Source: Salinimicrobium sp050750585 (lineage in GTDB: Bacteria; Bacteroidota; Bacteroidia; Flavobacteriales; Flavobacteriaceae). Taken from it: a stretch of 64,000 nucleotides of DNA. How positions within the stretch are numbered: the stretch's first letter is position 1; every line of letters begins with the position of its first letter. The position numbers and the translations under genes were made by a program. The notes beneath the pieces were generated by a model. That model worked only from the letters and a program-made list of their open reading frames with translations. It did not search any database and had not been told where the DNA came from. Shown in pieces: positions 18,883 to 28,509 of this stretch. The stretch is taken from contig NZ_JBOJLM010000011.1 in NCBI RefSeq assembly GCF_050750585.1, positions 1 to 64,000 on the forward strand, written 5' to 3'.

Positions 18883-20886
18883 ATGATCAGTAGATTAATA
18901 TTAGTCCCCGCATTGTTCCTTTCGATTTTTTCCTGTGATCAGGAAACTGCGCAGGTACACGAGCTAAGTTCGCCCGACGGGCAGAACAAAATAAAGTTTG
19001 AGCTTACCAATAACAGCCCAAGATACTCAGTGAGCCGGGGTGAGACCGAAATAATCACTCCTTCAGAAATGGGTTTTGTCCTTAAAGATAACGACACTCT
19101 TGGAAACAATTTTGAGATAACCGGAGTGGAAGAGACTTCAAAAGATGAAACCTGGGAACAGGTTTGGGGAGAAAAGGCAGAGATCAGGAACCACTATAAT
19201 GAGTTGTTGGTAAACCTTCAAGAGAAATCCGGAAAGCAAAGAAAACTTCAGGTGCAATTCCGCGCTTTTGATGATGGGATCGCCTTCAGATATATTTTTC
19301 CGGAGCAGGGAATTAAGGACAGCATCTTTATTATGGATGAGCTTACCACCTTTAATCTAAAGGACGATGGTAAAACCTGGTGGATTCCTGCTTACCATGA
19401 GCAACGTTATGAAAACCTTTATGAAGCTTCCCCGGTAAGTACTCTTGATACAGTACATACTCCGCTTACTATTGAGAGTGACAGCGGGCTTGCCTTAAGT
19501 TTCCATGAAGCAAACCTTACGGATTTTGCCAGCATGACCCTTTTCCCAACATCGGGTACAGAACTAAAGGCCGACCTTGTTCCATGGTCAGACGGCGTAA
19601 AAGTACGTACCACAGGTTCATTCACCACACCATGGAGAACATTGCAAATAGCTAAAGAGCCTAAAGATCTTATTACTTCTTATCTGATTCTAAACCTAAA
19701 TGAACCTAATAAAATTGAGGATTCAAGCTGGATTGAACCATATAAATATATCGGGATCTGGTGGGGAATGCATATTGGAAAATACACTTTTTGGGAAGGT
19801 CCAGACCATGGCGCATCTACTAAAAATGCCAAAGAGCATATTGATTATGCCAGGCAGCTGGGAATTGACAACCTGCTTATTGAAGGCTGGAATAAAGGCT
19901 GGACTCCGCAGTGGTATGAAAATCATATGCACCAGTTTAATTTCACAAAATCCACAGATGATTTCGATCTTGAGTCAGTGACAGAATATGGTGCAAAGAA
20001 CGGAGTACGTCTCGTAGGTTATCATGAGACCGGTTCAAATATCGATAATTACCTAAAGCAGGTGGACAGTGCTTTTGCCCTTTACAATAAAGTGGGAGTG
20101 CGCAGCGTAAAGATTGGACATGTAGGCTCTATGCTTAATATGAAAGAATGGCATCATGGGCAGTATGGGGTGAATTATTTCAGGTACATCCTTAAAAAAG
20201 CAGCGGAATATAATCTTACAGTTTATTTCCACGAGCCAATTAAAGATACAGGGGAACGCCGTACCTACCCAAACATGATGGCCCGTGAAGGTGGCCGTGG
20301 TATCGAGTATAATGCCTGGAGTGAAGGAAATCCGCCAAGTCATACTGCAATTTTGCCATTTACCCGCTTCCTTGCAGGACCAATGGATTTTACTGCCGGA
20401 ATTCTTGATGTAGAGAATAAACAGGGTTACCCCGGAAGAAGAGTACATTCAACTTCCGCAAAACAACTGGCACTATTGGTAGTGGTTTTTTCACCTGTGC
20501 AAATGTTGGCCGACCTGCCTGAAAATTACGTGGGTAAACCTGAATTTAAGTTTCTAAAGGATGTTCCTGTGAACTGGCAGGATACTGAAGTTCTCAATGG
20601 TTCAATAGGTGAATATATTACCATTGTTCGTAAAGATATTGATAGTGACGACTGGTACCTCGGAAGTCTTAGCAATGAAGAAGCACGGGATCTTGAAATA
20701 GCTCTCGACTTTCTTGATGCTGATGCAACCTACGAAGCAGAGATCTATGCAGATGCTGAAGGAACCGGCATGAAAAATAATCCTACAAAAGTTGAGATTT
20801 CTACTAAGAAAGTGACTTCTAAAGACAAACTTACTCTCGAATTAGGAGAGAGTGGGGGAGCTGCAATTAGGTTTAGAAAGCTCTAG
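18883..20886 (+). CDS. GH97 glycoside hydrolase with SusB-type (inverting) catalytic residues
   Basis: The product is 667 residues with an SPII signal ending FSC (Cys18). GH97 fold: N-terminal beta-supersandwich opening HELSSPDGQNKIKFEL, central TIM barrel, C-terminal sandwich. Three glutamates sit at E382 (GYHETGS), E451 (YFHEPIKDTGERRTYPN) and E475 (RGIEYNAW). Their spacing, 69 and 24 residues, equals that of SusB E439, E508 and E532, which act as bases and acid in that inverting alpha-glucosidase. I therefore predict an inverting enzyme acting on alpha-linked glucose, rather than the retaining alpha-galactosidase branch. That is odd in a xyloglucan locus, which lacks alpha-glucose. Possible roles are release of an unusual side chain or shared induction. 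It is close to the following GH3 gene. Confidence 0.87.
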   Translation: MISRLILVPALFLSIFSCDQETAQVHELSSPDGQNKIKFELTNNSPRYSVSRGETEIITPSEMGFVLKDNDTLGNNFEITGVEETSKDETWEQVWGEKAEIRNHYNELLVNLQEKSGKQRKLQVQFRAFDDGIAFRYIFPEQGIKDSIFIMDELTTFNLKDDGKTWWIPAYHEQRYENLYEASPVSTLDTVHTPLTIESDSGLALSFHEANLTDFASMTLFPTSGTELKADLVPWSDGVKVRTTGSFTTPWRTLQIAKEPKDLITSYLILNLNEPNKIEDSSWIEPYKYIGIWWGMHIGKYTFWEGPDHGASTKNAKEHIDYARQLGIDNLLIEGWNKGWTPQWYENHMHQFNFTKSTDDFDLESVTEYGAKNGVRLVGYHETGSNIDNYLKQVDSAFALYNKVGVRSVKIGHVGSMLNMKEWHHGQYGVNYFRYILKKAAEYNLTVYFHEPIKDTGERRTYPNMMAREGGRGIEYNAWSEGNPPSHTAILPFTRFLAGPMDFTAGILDVENKQGYPGRRVHSTSAKQLALLVVVFSPVQMLADLPENYVGKPEFKFLKDVPVNWQDTEVLNGSIGEYITIVRKDIDSDDWYLGSLSNEEARDLEIALDFLDADATYEAEIYADAEGTGMKNNPTKVEISTKKVTSKDKLTLELGESGGAAIRFRKL

Positions 20887-20927
20887 AAAGACTGGCTGGA
20901 GAAATTCCGGTGCCAAATATTGAAAGA

Positions 20928-23096
20928 ATGAAAAAGATTTGTTTCATTATGCTACTTGTGCTCACAGCCCTTCCGCTGTGGGCACAACAGGTGTTTGAAT
21001 ATCCGTTCCAAAATCCGGAGTTGGGTGTAGAGGAGCGAATAGACAACCTCCTGTCTCTCATGACGCTTGATGAAAAGGTAAGTGCTCTAAGTACGAATCC
21101 GGCAGTGCCGCGACTGGGAGTAAAAGGTACCGGTCATGTCGAAGGCCTTCACGGACTTGCACTTGGAGGTCCCGGCGCCTGGGAAGGAAAAAACCGGGAA
21201 GTTCAGGTCACTACAACTTTTCCGCAGGCCTATGGGCTGGGAGAGACCTGGGACAGGGAATTGATCCAAAAAGTGGCTGCCGCTGAAGGCCTGGAAGCCC
21301 GATATACTTTTCAGAAATACAACCATGGCGGACTCGTGGTGCGCGCTCCCAATGCCGATTTGGCAAGGGATCCCCGCTGGGGCCGTACAGAAGAAAGCTA
21401 TGGCGAAGACGCATTTTTGGCAGGTGAGTTAACTGTGGCCTTTGTAAAAGGCTTACAGGGAGAGCATCCCAAATACTGGCAAACAGCTTCCCTTATGAAG
21501 CATTTCCTGGCTAATTCCAATGAAGACGGCCGCACCTATACTTCATCAGATTTTGATGAGCGGTTGTGGAGGGAGTATTATGCCTTACCTTTCAAAAAGG
21601 GCATTTTAGAAGGAGGTTCCAAAGCTTATATGGCAGCTTATAACAAAGTCAATGGTATCCCGGCAATGGTTCACCCAATGCTAAAGGAGATCACTGTTGA
21701 AGAATGGGGGCAAAACGGCATCATTTGTACAGATGGTGGCGCTTTTAAATTGTTGCTTTCAGATCATAAATATTATCCCGACAAGTACCTGGGGGCGGCC
21801 GCGACTATAAAAGCCGGAATAAATCAGTTTTTAGATGAATATTCCGAAGCTGTTTACGGCGCAATCGCTAACGACTATCTCGCAGAATCTGATGTGGATG
21901 AAGTTCTCCGCGGAAATTACCGGGTGATGATCAAACTTGGAATGTTAGATCCTTCCGAAGATAATCCATACGCAAAAATTGGTTCAGAGGAGAATTCCGA
22001 AGAGCCGTGGAATTCTGAAGCACACAAACAGCTTGCTCTTGAAGCTACTCAAAAATCCATTGTGCTTCTGAAAAATGATCCTGAAAAAGGACTTTTGCCC
22101 CTCAACAAGAATAAAATAAAGACAATCGCCATAATTGGTCCTCGTGCCAATGAGGTGCTTCTGGATTGGTACAGCGGTACTCCGCCTTATCGGGTTACTC
22201 CGCTGGAAGGAATCAGGAATAAGGTGGGAGAAAATGTAAAAATTCTTGTGGCCGAAAATAATGCCGATGGAAAAGCAGCAAGAATTGCCAAAGAGGCCGA
22301 TGTAGCTATTGTCCTCGTTGGTAATCATCCCGTTTGTGATGCCGGTTGGGCAGATTGTCCTGTTCCCAGTGAGGGCAAGGAATCTGTAGATCGTCAATCC
22401 CTTAACCTGGAGTACGAAGATCTTATTAAGGTCGTACATCAGGCGAATCCTAACACTGTAGCTGTGTTGATCAGCAGTTTTCCTTATGCTATTAACTGGA
22501 CCCAGAAAAATGTTCCGGCAATTGTGCATATGGCGCAGAATAGTCAGGAGCTGGGAAATGGTTTGGCAGATGTACTTTTCGGAGATTATAATCCGGCAGG
22601 AAGACTTACGCAAACCTGGGTGAAAATCATTACCGATCTCCCCGATTTGATGGATTACAACATCAGGAATGGGAGGACGTATATGTACTTTAAGGGTGAA
22701 CCACTCTATGCCTTTGGCCATGGATTAAGTTATACCAGCTTCGCATATGACAATCTTGCGGTAGATAAAACTATCCTTCGGGAAGGTGAAACTGCAAGCG
22801 TAAAAGTGAAGATCAGTAATACCGGAAAGATGGATGGAGAGGAAGTGGTGCAGCTTTATGTAAAGCACTTGAATTCTTCAGTAGAAAGACCTATTAAGGA
22901 ACTGAAGGGTTTTAAAAGAGTGAAATTGAAAGCCGGAGAATCAAAAACAGTAGAGATTTTGCTGAAGGCGGAAGATCTAAAGTACTGGAATGTTGAAACA
23001 CAACAATTTCAACTGGAAAACGGAAATATAGAAATTGAAGTGGGCAGCGCTTCAGATAAAATTTATCAAACTAAAAAATTACCTGTACAAAAATAA
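20928..23096 (+). CDS. GH3 beta-glucosidase-family enzyme (first of the locus)
   Basis: ATG 20928 gives 722 residues with signal peptide MKKICFIMLLVLTALPLWAQ; a GTG at 20910 would add six residues. The GH3 order is intact: TIM barrel (LMTLDEKVSAL, KHFLANSNEDGR), alpha/beta sandwich (SIVLLKNDPEKGLLPL) and C-terminal FnIII-like domain (YAFGHGLSYTSFAYDNL). The nucleophile Asp is D269 in ICTDGGAF, a TDGG context instead of the common SDWG, which points to a separate GH3 branch. The 485-500 region has NHPVCDAGWADCPVPSEGKE, a Cys pair typical of that branch. Expected role: periplasmic removal of beta-glucose, or perhaps beta-xylose, from trimmed oligosaccharides. It is followed after 7 bases by a second GH3 gene. 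Confidence 0.87.
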   Translation: MKKICFIMLLVLTALPLWAQQVFEYPFQNPELGVEERIDNLLSLMTLDEKVSALSTNPAVPRLGVKGTGHVEGLHGLALGGPGAWEGKNREVQVTTTFPQAYGLGETWDRELIQKVAAAEGLEARYTFQKYNHGGLVVRAPNADLARDPRWGRTEESYGEDAFLAGELTVAFVKGLQGEHPKYWQTASLMKHFLANSNEDGRTYTSSDFDERLWREYYALPFKKGILEGGSKAYMAAYNKVNGIPAMVHPMLKEITVEEWGQNGIICTDGGAFKLLLSDHKYYPDKYLGAAATIKAGINQFLDEYSEAVYGAIANDYLAESDVDEVLRGNYRVMIKLGMLDPSEDNPYAKIGSEENSEEPWNSEAHKQLALEATQKSIVLLKNDPEKGLLPLNKNKIKTIAIIGPRANEVLLDWYSGTPPYRVTPLEGIRNKVGENVKILVAENNADGKAARIAKEADVAIVLVGNHPVCDAGWADCPVPSEGKESVDRQSLNLEYEDLIKVVHQANPNTVAVLISSFPYAINWTQKNVPAIVHMAQNSQELGNGLADVLFGDYNPAGRLTQTWVKIITDLPDLMDYNIRNGRTYMYFKGEPLYAFGHGLSYTSFAYDNLAVDKTILREGETASVKVKISNTGKMDGEEVVQLYVKHLNSSVERPIKELKGFKRVKLKAGESKTVEILLKAEDLKYWNVETQQFQLENGNIEIEVGSASDKIYQTKKLPVQK

Positions 23097-23103
23097 GAAA
23101 CAT

Positions 23104-25356
23104 ATGAAAAACAGATTTATACCATTAGTGAGCATTTTTAGCATTTTAAGCTTCACGGCATGTAATGATAGCAAGGAGGCAGGAGATTTGGCTCTTGCAG
23201 AAACTTCTCAGGAAAATGCCATTTTTGAGGGGAAACCACTAAGCATGGAATACGAAGAGGAGATCACGAATCTCATCTCTCAAATGACATTGGAAGAAAA
23301 AGCCGGAATGCTTCACGGTACCAGTATGTTTGCTACTTCGGGCGTACCAAGGCTGGGAATCCCCGAGCTAACCATGGCCGATGGGCCGCTGGGTATCCGC
23401 GAGGAGATCTCTCGAGATTCATGGGCTCCTGCAGGATGGGATAACGATTTTGCAACCTACTTACCGGCAGGTGCAGGTCTTTCGGCTACCTGGAATCCAC
23501 AGTTGGCGTACACTTTTGGGGATGTTATTGGCGCAGAGGCGCGAGACAGGAATAAGGATGTGCTATTAGCTCCTGCATTTAACATCATCAGGACTCCGCT
23601 AGGTGGACGTACTTATGAATATTTTTCTGAAGATCCATTTTTGAATATCCAAATCACTGTGCCTTACATTGTGGGGGTACAGGAGAATGATGTGGCAGTA
23701 AGTGTGAAACACTATGCAGCCAACAACCAGGAAACCAATCGTGGGACTGTAGATGTTCAAATGGATGAACGTACTCTTAGAGAGATCTATCTTCCCGCAT
23801 TTGAAGCCGCAATTAAAGATGCCCACGCCTATACTGTAATGGGAGCTTATAATAAATTCCGTGGAGATTATTTAAATGAAAATGAATATATGCTTCAGGA
23901 TGTCTTACGGGATGAATGGGGCTTTAAGGGAATTGTGATCTCAGACTGGGCCGCAATTCACAGCACAGTAAAAGCTTTAAAAGCCGGAGCCGATGTAGAG
24001 ATGGGAACTCCTGGTCCTTTTAACGAGTTCTATTTTGCCGATCCGCTTATTGCAGCAGTAAAATCGGGGGAACTTTCAGAAGAAGAGGTAGATAAACACG
24101 TGAGAAGAGTTTTACGATTAATGTATAACATCAAAAGCATTGACACAACAGGTCGTGCAAAGGGAAGTAGAAATACCGAGCAGCATTTAAAAGATGCTTA
24201 CAACATTGCTTCAGAATCTGTAGTACTTCTCAAAAATGACAAAAATATGCTGCCTTTAAATCTTGAAGGCGTAAAGAGCATTACGGTAATTGGAGACAAT
24301 GCAACAAAAAAGAATGCTTTGGGAGGTTTTGGAGCCGGTGTAAAAACAAAACTAGAGGTAACTCCGCTGGAAGGGCTTAAGAACAGGCTGCCAGAATCTA
24401 TAAAAATCACTCATGCGCCGGGTTACCTGGAGCGCTATTCTAAAACAGATAAAGCAAAATTCGGGGATATTACCTTAGATGGTCCTGTGACCATAAATGA
24501 ACTTGACCCAAAACTGTTGGAAGAGGCTGTAAATGCTGCTAAAAATTCTGATGTTGCCATCATCTTTGCGGGTTCTAACCGTGATTACGAGACTGAAGCT
24601 TCAGACCGTGCAAGTTTGGATCTGCCTTTTGGACAGGAAGAGTTGATCGAAAAGGTAATGCAGGCAAATCCTAACACCATTGTAGTGATGATCGCCGGTG
24701 CTCCTTTTGATATTGAAAATATCGAACAACAAACTTCTACGCTCGTGTGGAGCTGGTTCAATGGTTCTGAAGGTGGTAATGCTCTTGCAGATGTGCTTCT
24801 TGGAAAAGTAAATCCTTCCGGAAAACTTCCCTGGACAATGCCTAAAGATCTTAAGGATTCTCCTGCTCATGCCAATAACAGCTTCCCCGGAGACGAGGTT
24901 GCCACCTACGATGAAGGAATTTTAGTGGGGTATCGCTGGTTTGATACTAAAAACATTGAGCCTCTATATCCTTTTGGCTACGGACTTTCCTATACAGACT
25001 TCGAATTTGCTAACGTAAAGGCTGACAAAAAAGAAGCCTATAAGGCAGATGAAACTATCCAGGTTTCTGTAGATGTTAAGAACACCGGAGAATTTGATGG
25101 AAAGGAAGTAGTACAGCTTTATGTTTCTAAATCAGATTCTAAAGTAGAGCGTGCCGCGCAGGAGCTTAAAGGCTTTAAAAAGGAAATGATCGCTAAGGGC
25201 GAAACAAAAACGGTGACTATTGATGTTCCGGTCAGGGATTTGGCGTACTACAACATGAACTCCGGACAATGGACTGTAGAACCAGGGGCCTATACTCTTA
25301 AGTTAGGTAATTCTTCAAGAAACCTGAAGCAGGAAGTAGTCATTGAAATACAATAA
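23104..25356 (+). CDS. GH3 beta-glucosidase-family lipoprotein (second of the locus)
   Basis: ATG 23104 gives 750 residues. The SPII signal SILSFTAC (Cys20) confirms this start; the longer open frame upstream overlaps the previous gene. TIM barrel with ISQMTLEEKAGMLHGTS and nucleophile D281 in IVISDWAAIHS; sandwich domain with SVVLLKNDKNMLPL; FnIII-like end with YPFGYGLSYTDFEF. This is the usual SDW type of GH3, unlike its upstream neighbour, so the two probably handle different linkages or chain ends. It is predicted to be lipid-anchored to the outer or inner membrane, facing the periplasm. The reading frame carries one exact iterated palindrome at 23213-23225, and the gene is followed by a perfect 37-base palindrome. 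Confidence 0.9.
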   Translation: MKNRFIPLVSIFSILSFTACNDSKEAGDLALAETSQENAIFEGKPLSMEYEEEITNLISQMTLEEKAGMLHGTSMFATSGVPRLGIPELTMADGPLGIREEISRDSWAPAGWDNDFATYLPAGAGLSATWNPQLAYTFGDVIGAEARDRNKDVLLAPAFNIIRTPLGGRTYEYFSEDPFLNIQITVPYIVGVQENDVAVSVKHYAANNQETNRGTVDVQMDERTLREIYLPAFEAAIKDAHAYTVMGAYNKFRGDYLNENEYMLQDVLRDEWGFKGIVISDWAAIHSTVKALKAGADVEMGTPGPFNEFYFADPLIAAVKSGELSEEEVDKHVRRVLRLMYNIKSIDTTGRAKGSRNTEQHLKDAYNIASESVVLLKNDKNMLPLNLEGVKSITVIGDNATKKNALGGFGAGVKTKLEVTPLEGLKNRLPESIKITHAPGYLERYSKTDKAKFGDITLDGPVTINELDPKLLEEAVNAAKNSDVAIIFAGSNRDYETEASDRASLDLPFGQEELIEKVMQANPNTIVVMIAGAPFDIENIEQQTSTLVWSWFNGSEGGNALADVLLGKVNPSGKLPWTMPKDLKDSPAHANNSFPGDEVATYDEGILVGYRWFDTKNIEPLYPFGYGLSYTDFEFANVKADKKEAYKADETIQVSVDVKNTGEFDGKEVVQLYVSKSDSKVERAAQELKGFKKEMIAKGETKTVTIDVPVRDLAYYNMNSGQWTVEPGAYTLKLGNSSRNLKQEVVIEIQ
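23213..23225. repeat. Iterated palindrome copy (exact core), in GH3 gene
   Basis: AAAATGCCATTTT followed by TGAG; it encodes E-N-A-I-F near the lipoprotein N-terminus. Confidence 0.9.
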
Positions 25357-25368
25357 AAGCAATGTTAT

Positions 25369-25405
25369 GATAAGGTCTCAAAAATGGCATTTTTGAGACC
25401 TTATC
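25369..25405. terminator. Perfect 37-base palindrome centred on the iterated core
   Basis: Arms 25369-25386 and 25388-25405 are exact reverse complements (18 bp) around G25387; the core AAAATGGCATTTT is at 25381-25393. It lies between GH3 (ends 25356) and GH29 (starts 25449), inside what should be one operon, so it may attenuate or process the transcript rather than end it. Confidence 0.75.
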
Positions 25406-25448
25406 TTTAAAAGCTTCAACCGGATTTATCCGGAAGAAATACTAAGCT

Positions 25449-26960
25449 ATGCAATACATTAGAATTACAAGTGTGATCTCTCTGCTGTTATTAATGGCAT
25501 GTGGAAGAAATACGCAGCAGGAAAACCAGGAGAAAATTCAGGAGGAGCAATACGTTGCCGATTGGGATTCCCTGGCAAAGTACGACGAGACTGCAGAATG
25601 GTTCAAAGATGCTAAGTTCGGGATCTATGCGCACTGGGGCGTACTTTCAGTTCCGGCTTATGCCAACGACTGGTATCCGCGGAACATGCACATAGAAGGC
25701 ACTAATGAATATAAACATCATGTGGAAACCTACGGGCCTCATTCGGAATTTGGGTATCACGATTACGTGCCCATGTTTAAAGCTGAAGAATTTGATGCCG
25801 ATGCCTGGGCTGACCTATGGAAAAAAGCCGGTGCTAAATTCGGCGGAATTGTCGCCATTCATCACGACGGCTGGTCTAACTGGGACAGTGAGATCAATCC
25901 GTGGAACTCAGTAGACATGGGTCCCAAAAAGGACATTTTAGGAGCCCTTGAAAATGCACTGAAGAAACGTGACATGAAATTTGTTACCACCTTTCATAAA
26001 GCAAGGAGCCTTCAGATCTTTCAGCAGGATTCAACAAAATGGCTGGATGACACTTCATACTTCCCCTACAATCCGGAATTGCCAACTGCTTCCGAAGATC
26101 CTTTGCTGTCTATTATGTATGGTAACATTCCGAAGGAACAGTTTTATAAGAACTGGCTCGGGGAACTTAAGGAAGTCATAGACAACTACAGCCCCGACCT
26201 TATTTACTTTGACAGTAAGCTAAATAAATTACCAGACTCTTTAAAAAGGCAGTTTGTTGCCTATTATTTTAATCATTCCGAAGCAGAGGGCAAGCAGGTA
26301 GTGATCACACATAAAGAAGGAGAGCTGCCAAAATCTGTGAGTCTTGAGGACCTGGAAAAAGGAAGAATGAAGGACAAGACTGAAGAATTCTGGCTTACAG
26401 ATGAAACCGTATCTGTTGGCAGTTGGAGCTATACGAATGACCTGGGTTTAAAAACTTCAGATGAGATCATCGATCTGTTGGCAGATATCGTGAGCAAGAA
26501 CGGAGCCTTGATGTTGAACGTTTCTCCTAAAGCTAACGGAATTATTCCGCAGAATCAGCAGGAAATCTTGTTGGAAATAGGACAGTGGCTGGAAACCAAT
26601 GGTGAAGCAATTTACGGTACACGCACCTGGAACGTATATGGAGAAGGCCCTACAAAGCAGGAAAAATCGGGGATGTTCCTTGATAAATTGCATTACACTG
26701 CCCAGGATGTGCGCTACACGCAAAAAGGAGATAATATCTATGCAATTTTTCTTGGCTGGCCCGGGAACAATAAAAAGGTGACCCTACAATCCTTTTCAGA
26801 AGAAGTGCTGGGAGAAAATGTACCGCAAATTAAGGCTGTTTCAATTTTAGGTGGCGGGGAGATCGGGTATGACCTTGATGAGAAAGGTTTACACCTTACA
26901 ACTCCTGCAAATATGATTAATGAAAAAGCATTTGTAGTGAAGATTTCAAAGGGAAAATAA
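25449..26960 (+). CDS. GH29 alpha-L-fucosidase
   Basis: The product is 503 residues with lipoprotein signal LLLLMACG (Cys17). The GH29 opening is clear: AEWFKDAKFGIYAHWGVLSVPAYANDWYPRNM. The predicted nucleophile is D255 in SPDLIYFDSKLNK. The C-terminal half has the family pattern LIDLLADIVSKNGALMLNVSPKANGIIP and then a small beta-sandwich. The catalytic acid/base is poorly conserved in GH29 and I do not assign it. The enzyme would remove terminal alpha-L-fucose from fucogalactoxyloglucan side chains before GH2 acts on galactose. It lies after the palindrome and directly before the endoglucanase gene (18-base gap), which fits one transcript. Confidence 0.9.
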   Translation: MQYIRITSVISLLLLMACGRNTQQENQEKIQEEQYVADWDSLAKYDETAEWFKDAKFGIYAHWGVLSVPAYANDWYPRNMHIEGTNEYKHHVETYGPHSEFGYHDYVPMFKAEEFDADAWADLWKKAGAKFGGIVAIHHDGWSNWDSEINPWNSVDMGPKKDILGALENALKKRDMKFVTTFHKARSLQIFQQDSTKWLDDTSYFPYNPELPTASEDPLLSIMYGNIPKEQFYKNWLGELKEVIDNYSPDLIYFDSKLNKLPDSLKRQFVAYYFNHSEAEGKQVVITHKEGELPKSVSLEDLEKGRMKDKTEEFWLTDETVSVGSWSYTNDLGLKTSDEIIDLLADIVSKNGALMLNVSPKANGIIPQNQQEILLEIGQWLETNGEAIYGTRTWNVYGEGPTKQEKSGMFLDKLHYTAQDVRYTQKGDNIYAIFLGWPGNNKKVTLQSFSEEVLGENVPQIKAVSILGGGEIGYDLDEKGLHLTTPANMINEKAFVVKISKGK

Positions 26961-26978
26961 CAACCAAATATTTCAACC

Positions 26979-28424
26979 ATGTTTAGAACAAAATTTACAA
27001 CCTGGGCATTCCTGCTGTTTATTGTCATGGCAGGTTTTGCTTCCTGTTCACAGGATGATGATAACGATCCCGTTATTGTTGAGCCGTCTTTGAAGGTTAC
27101 TCCGGCTTTGATGGAATTTGATGCTGAAGGAGGTACAAAAGGCATGCAAATTACCAGCAACATCGGCTGGACGGTAACAGGTATTCCAGATTGGTTGAGT
27201 CTGTCTGAAACTGCTGCTGAAGGAAATATGAATATACAGGTTACTGCAGAAGCAAATGAGCAAACCGAAACCAGGACTGCAACTTTGACCATTACCGCTA
27301 ATGATTCAGACCTTGTTGATGAGGTGCAGGTAACACAGGAAGCAGCCGAAGCGCCTGAAGAAGAGGCGGAAGCCAGTATTCCACCTGATAATGCCGGAAT
27401 GAGAGATATTGGAAGCGTGCAGCTTTCAGATGAAATGGGGATTGGCTGGAACCTTGGGAACTCGCTTGAAGCCATTGGTGGGGAGACTGCATGGCAAAAT
27501 CCTATAGTAACCCAAAAGCTGATTGATTCCGTCAAAGCTGCCGGCTTTAATGCCGTTCGAATTCCCGTTGCCTGGAGTAAATTTTCGGATGCAGAAAATT
27601 TCATAATTCAGGAAAACTGGATGAATCGCGTTGAAGAAGTGGTAAATTATGTTTTAAGCAATGATATGTATGCCATTATCAACATACACTGGGATGGCGG
27701 TTGGATGCAACCCACTTATGAAGAGCAGGATTATGTTAACCATCGTCTGGAAAAGATGTGGCAGCAAATAGCAATAAGATTTAGAGATTACGATGATAAA
27801 CTGCTTTTTGCCGGGACTAATGAAGTGATGTTTGGAAACGATTACGGCACTCCTACCCAGGAATATTACACCGTTCAAAACAGCTTTAATCAGACTTTCG
27901 TTGATGCGGTTAGAGAAACCGGTGGGCGAAATCACTACCGTCACCTGGTGGTGCAGGGTTTCAATACAAATATTGACCATACAGTAAATTTTGCAGTAAT
28001 CCCTGAAGACGTTGTAGAAAACCGCTTGTTTATGGAAGTACATTACTACGATCCATACAACTTTACGATAAATGAAGAAACTACCGTTTACCAGTGGGGA
28101 GAAGACGCACCCAAATCTGAAGACTGGGGCAATGAATCTTATGTAGATGCCCAGTTTCAGAAAATGAAGAACAACTTTATAGATAAGGGCGTAGGCGTCA
28201 TAATGGGCGAATACGGGGCTATGAAAAGAGAAGGAGTTGAAGGGCATGAGGCATATCGCGAGTATTACATTGAATACGTTACCCAGGCAGCTCTGGAGCA
28301 TGGAATGGTACCCATCTATTGGGATAATGGACAGGAAGAGGACCTCGGTTTTGCCATTTTTGACAGGGAGACAGGGGCAGTGCTTTATCCCGATCTGTTA
28401 AAGGCCTTAATGGGCACAAAATAA
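26979..28424 (+). CDS. BACON-GH5 endo-beta-glucanase, probable xyloglucanase
   Basis: The product is 481 residues. Lipoprotein signal (VMAGFASCSQ), then a BACON domain at about residues 36-125 (SLKVTPALMEFDAEGGTKGM to LVDEVQVTQEA), an acidic linker, and a GH5 barrel from about 146. Catalytic residues: acid/base E282 in FAGTNEVM and nucleophile E411 in IMGEYGAM. The GH5 opening MGIGWNLGNSLEA and INIHWDGGW fit subfamily GH5_4. BACON plus GH5_4 is the layout of the B. ovatus xyloglucanase BoGH5A. The lipid anchor suggests a cell-surface enzyme making the first cuts in the backbone. Other GH5_4 enzymes act on mixed-linkage glucan or cellulose, so the substrate is inferred from neighbours (GH31, GH2, GH29). 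Confidence 0.9.
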   Translation: MFRTKFTTWAFLLFIVMAGFASCSQDDDNDPVIVEPSLKVTPALMEFDAEGGTKGMQITSNIGWTVTGIPDWLSLSETAAEGNMNIQVTAEANEQTETRTATLTITANDSDLVDEVQVTQEAAEAPEEEAEASIPPDNAGMRDIGSVQLSDEMGIGWNLGNSLEAIGGETAWQNPIVTQKLIDSVKAAGFNAVRIPVAWSKFSDAENFIIQENWMNRVEEVVNYVLSNDMYAIINIHWDGGWMQPTYEEQDYVNHRLEKMWQQIAIRFRDYDDKLLFAGTNEVMFGNDYGTPTQEYYTVQNSFNQTFVDAVRETGGRNHYRHLVVQGFNTNIDHTVNFAVIPEDVVENRLFMEVHYYDPYNFTINEETTVYQWGEDAPKSEDWGNESYVDAQFQKMKNNFIDKGVGVIMGEYGAMKREGVEGHEAYREYYIEYVTQAALEHGMVPIYWDNGQEEDLGFAIFDRETGAVLYPDLLKALMGTK

Positions 28425-28509
28425 CCTGAATTTTAAACTGTCTTATCTGCTTTTAAGGAGATAATATTGTTAATTTTAATCTTTTACTCTCATCAAATAT
28501 TTTGACCAA

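Noticed and set aside
18883..20886. GH97 as a retaining alpha-galactosidase
   Set aside because: That would suit a xyloglucan locus better, but the E382/E451/E475 spacing matches the inverting SusB type.
26738..27604. Antisense open frame of 288 codons opposite GH29 and GH5
   Set aside because: It lies wholly opposite two strongly supported glycoside hydrolase genes; its Ser/Pro/Phe-rich composition is typical of a reverse-strand shadow.
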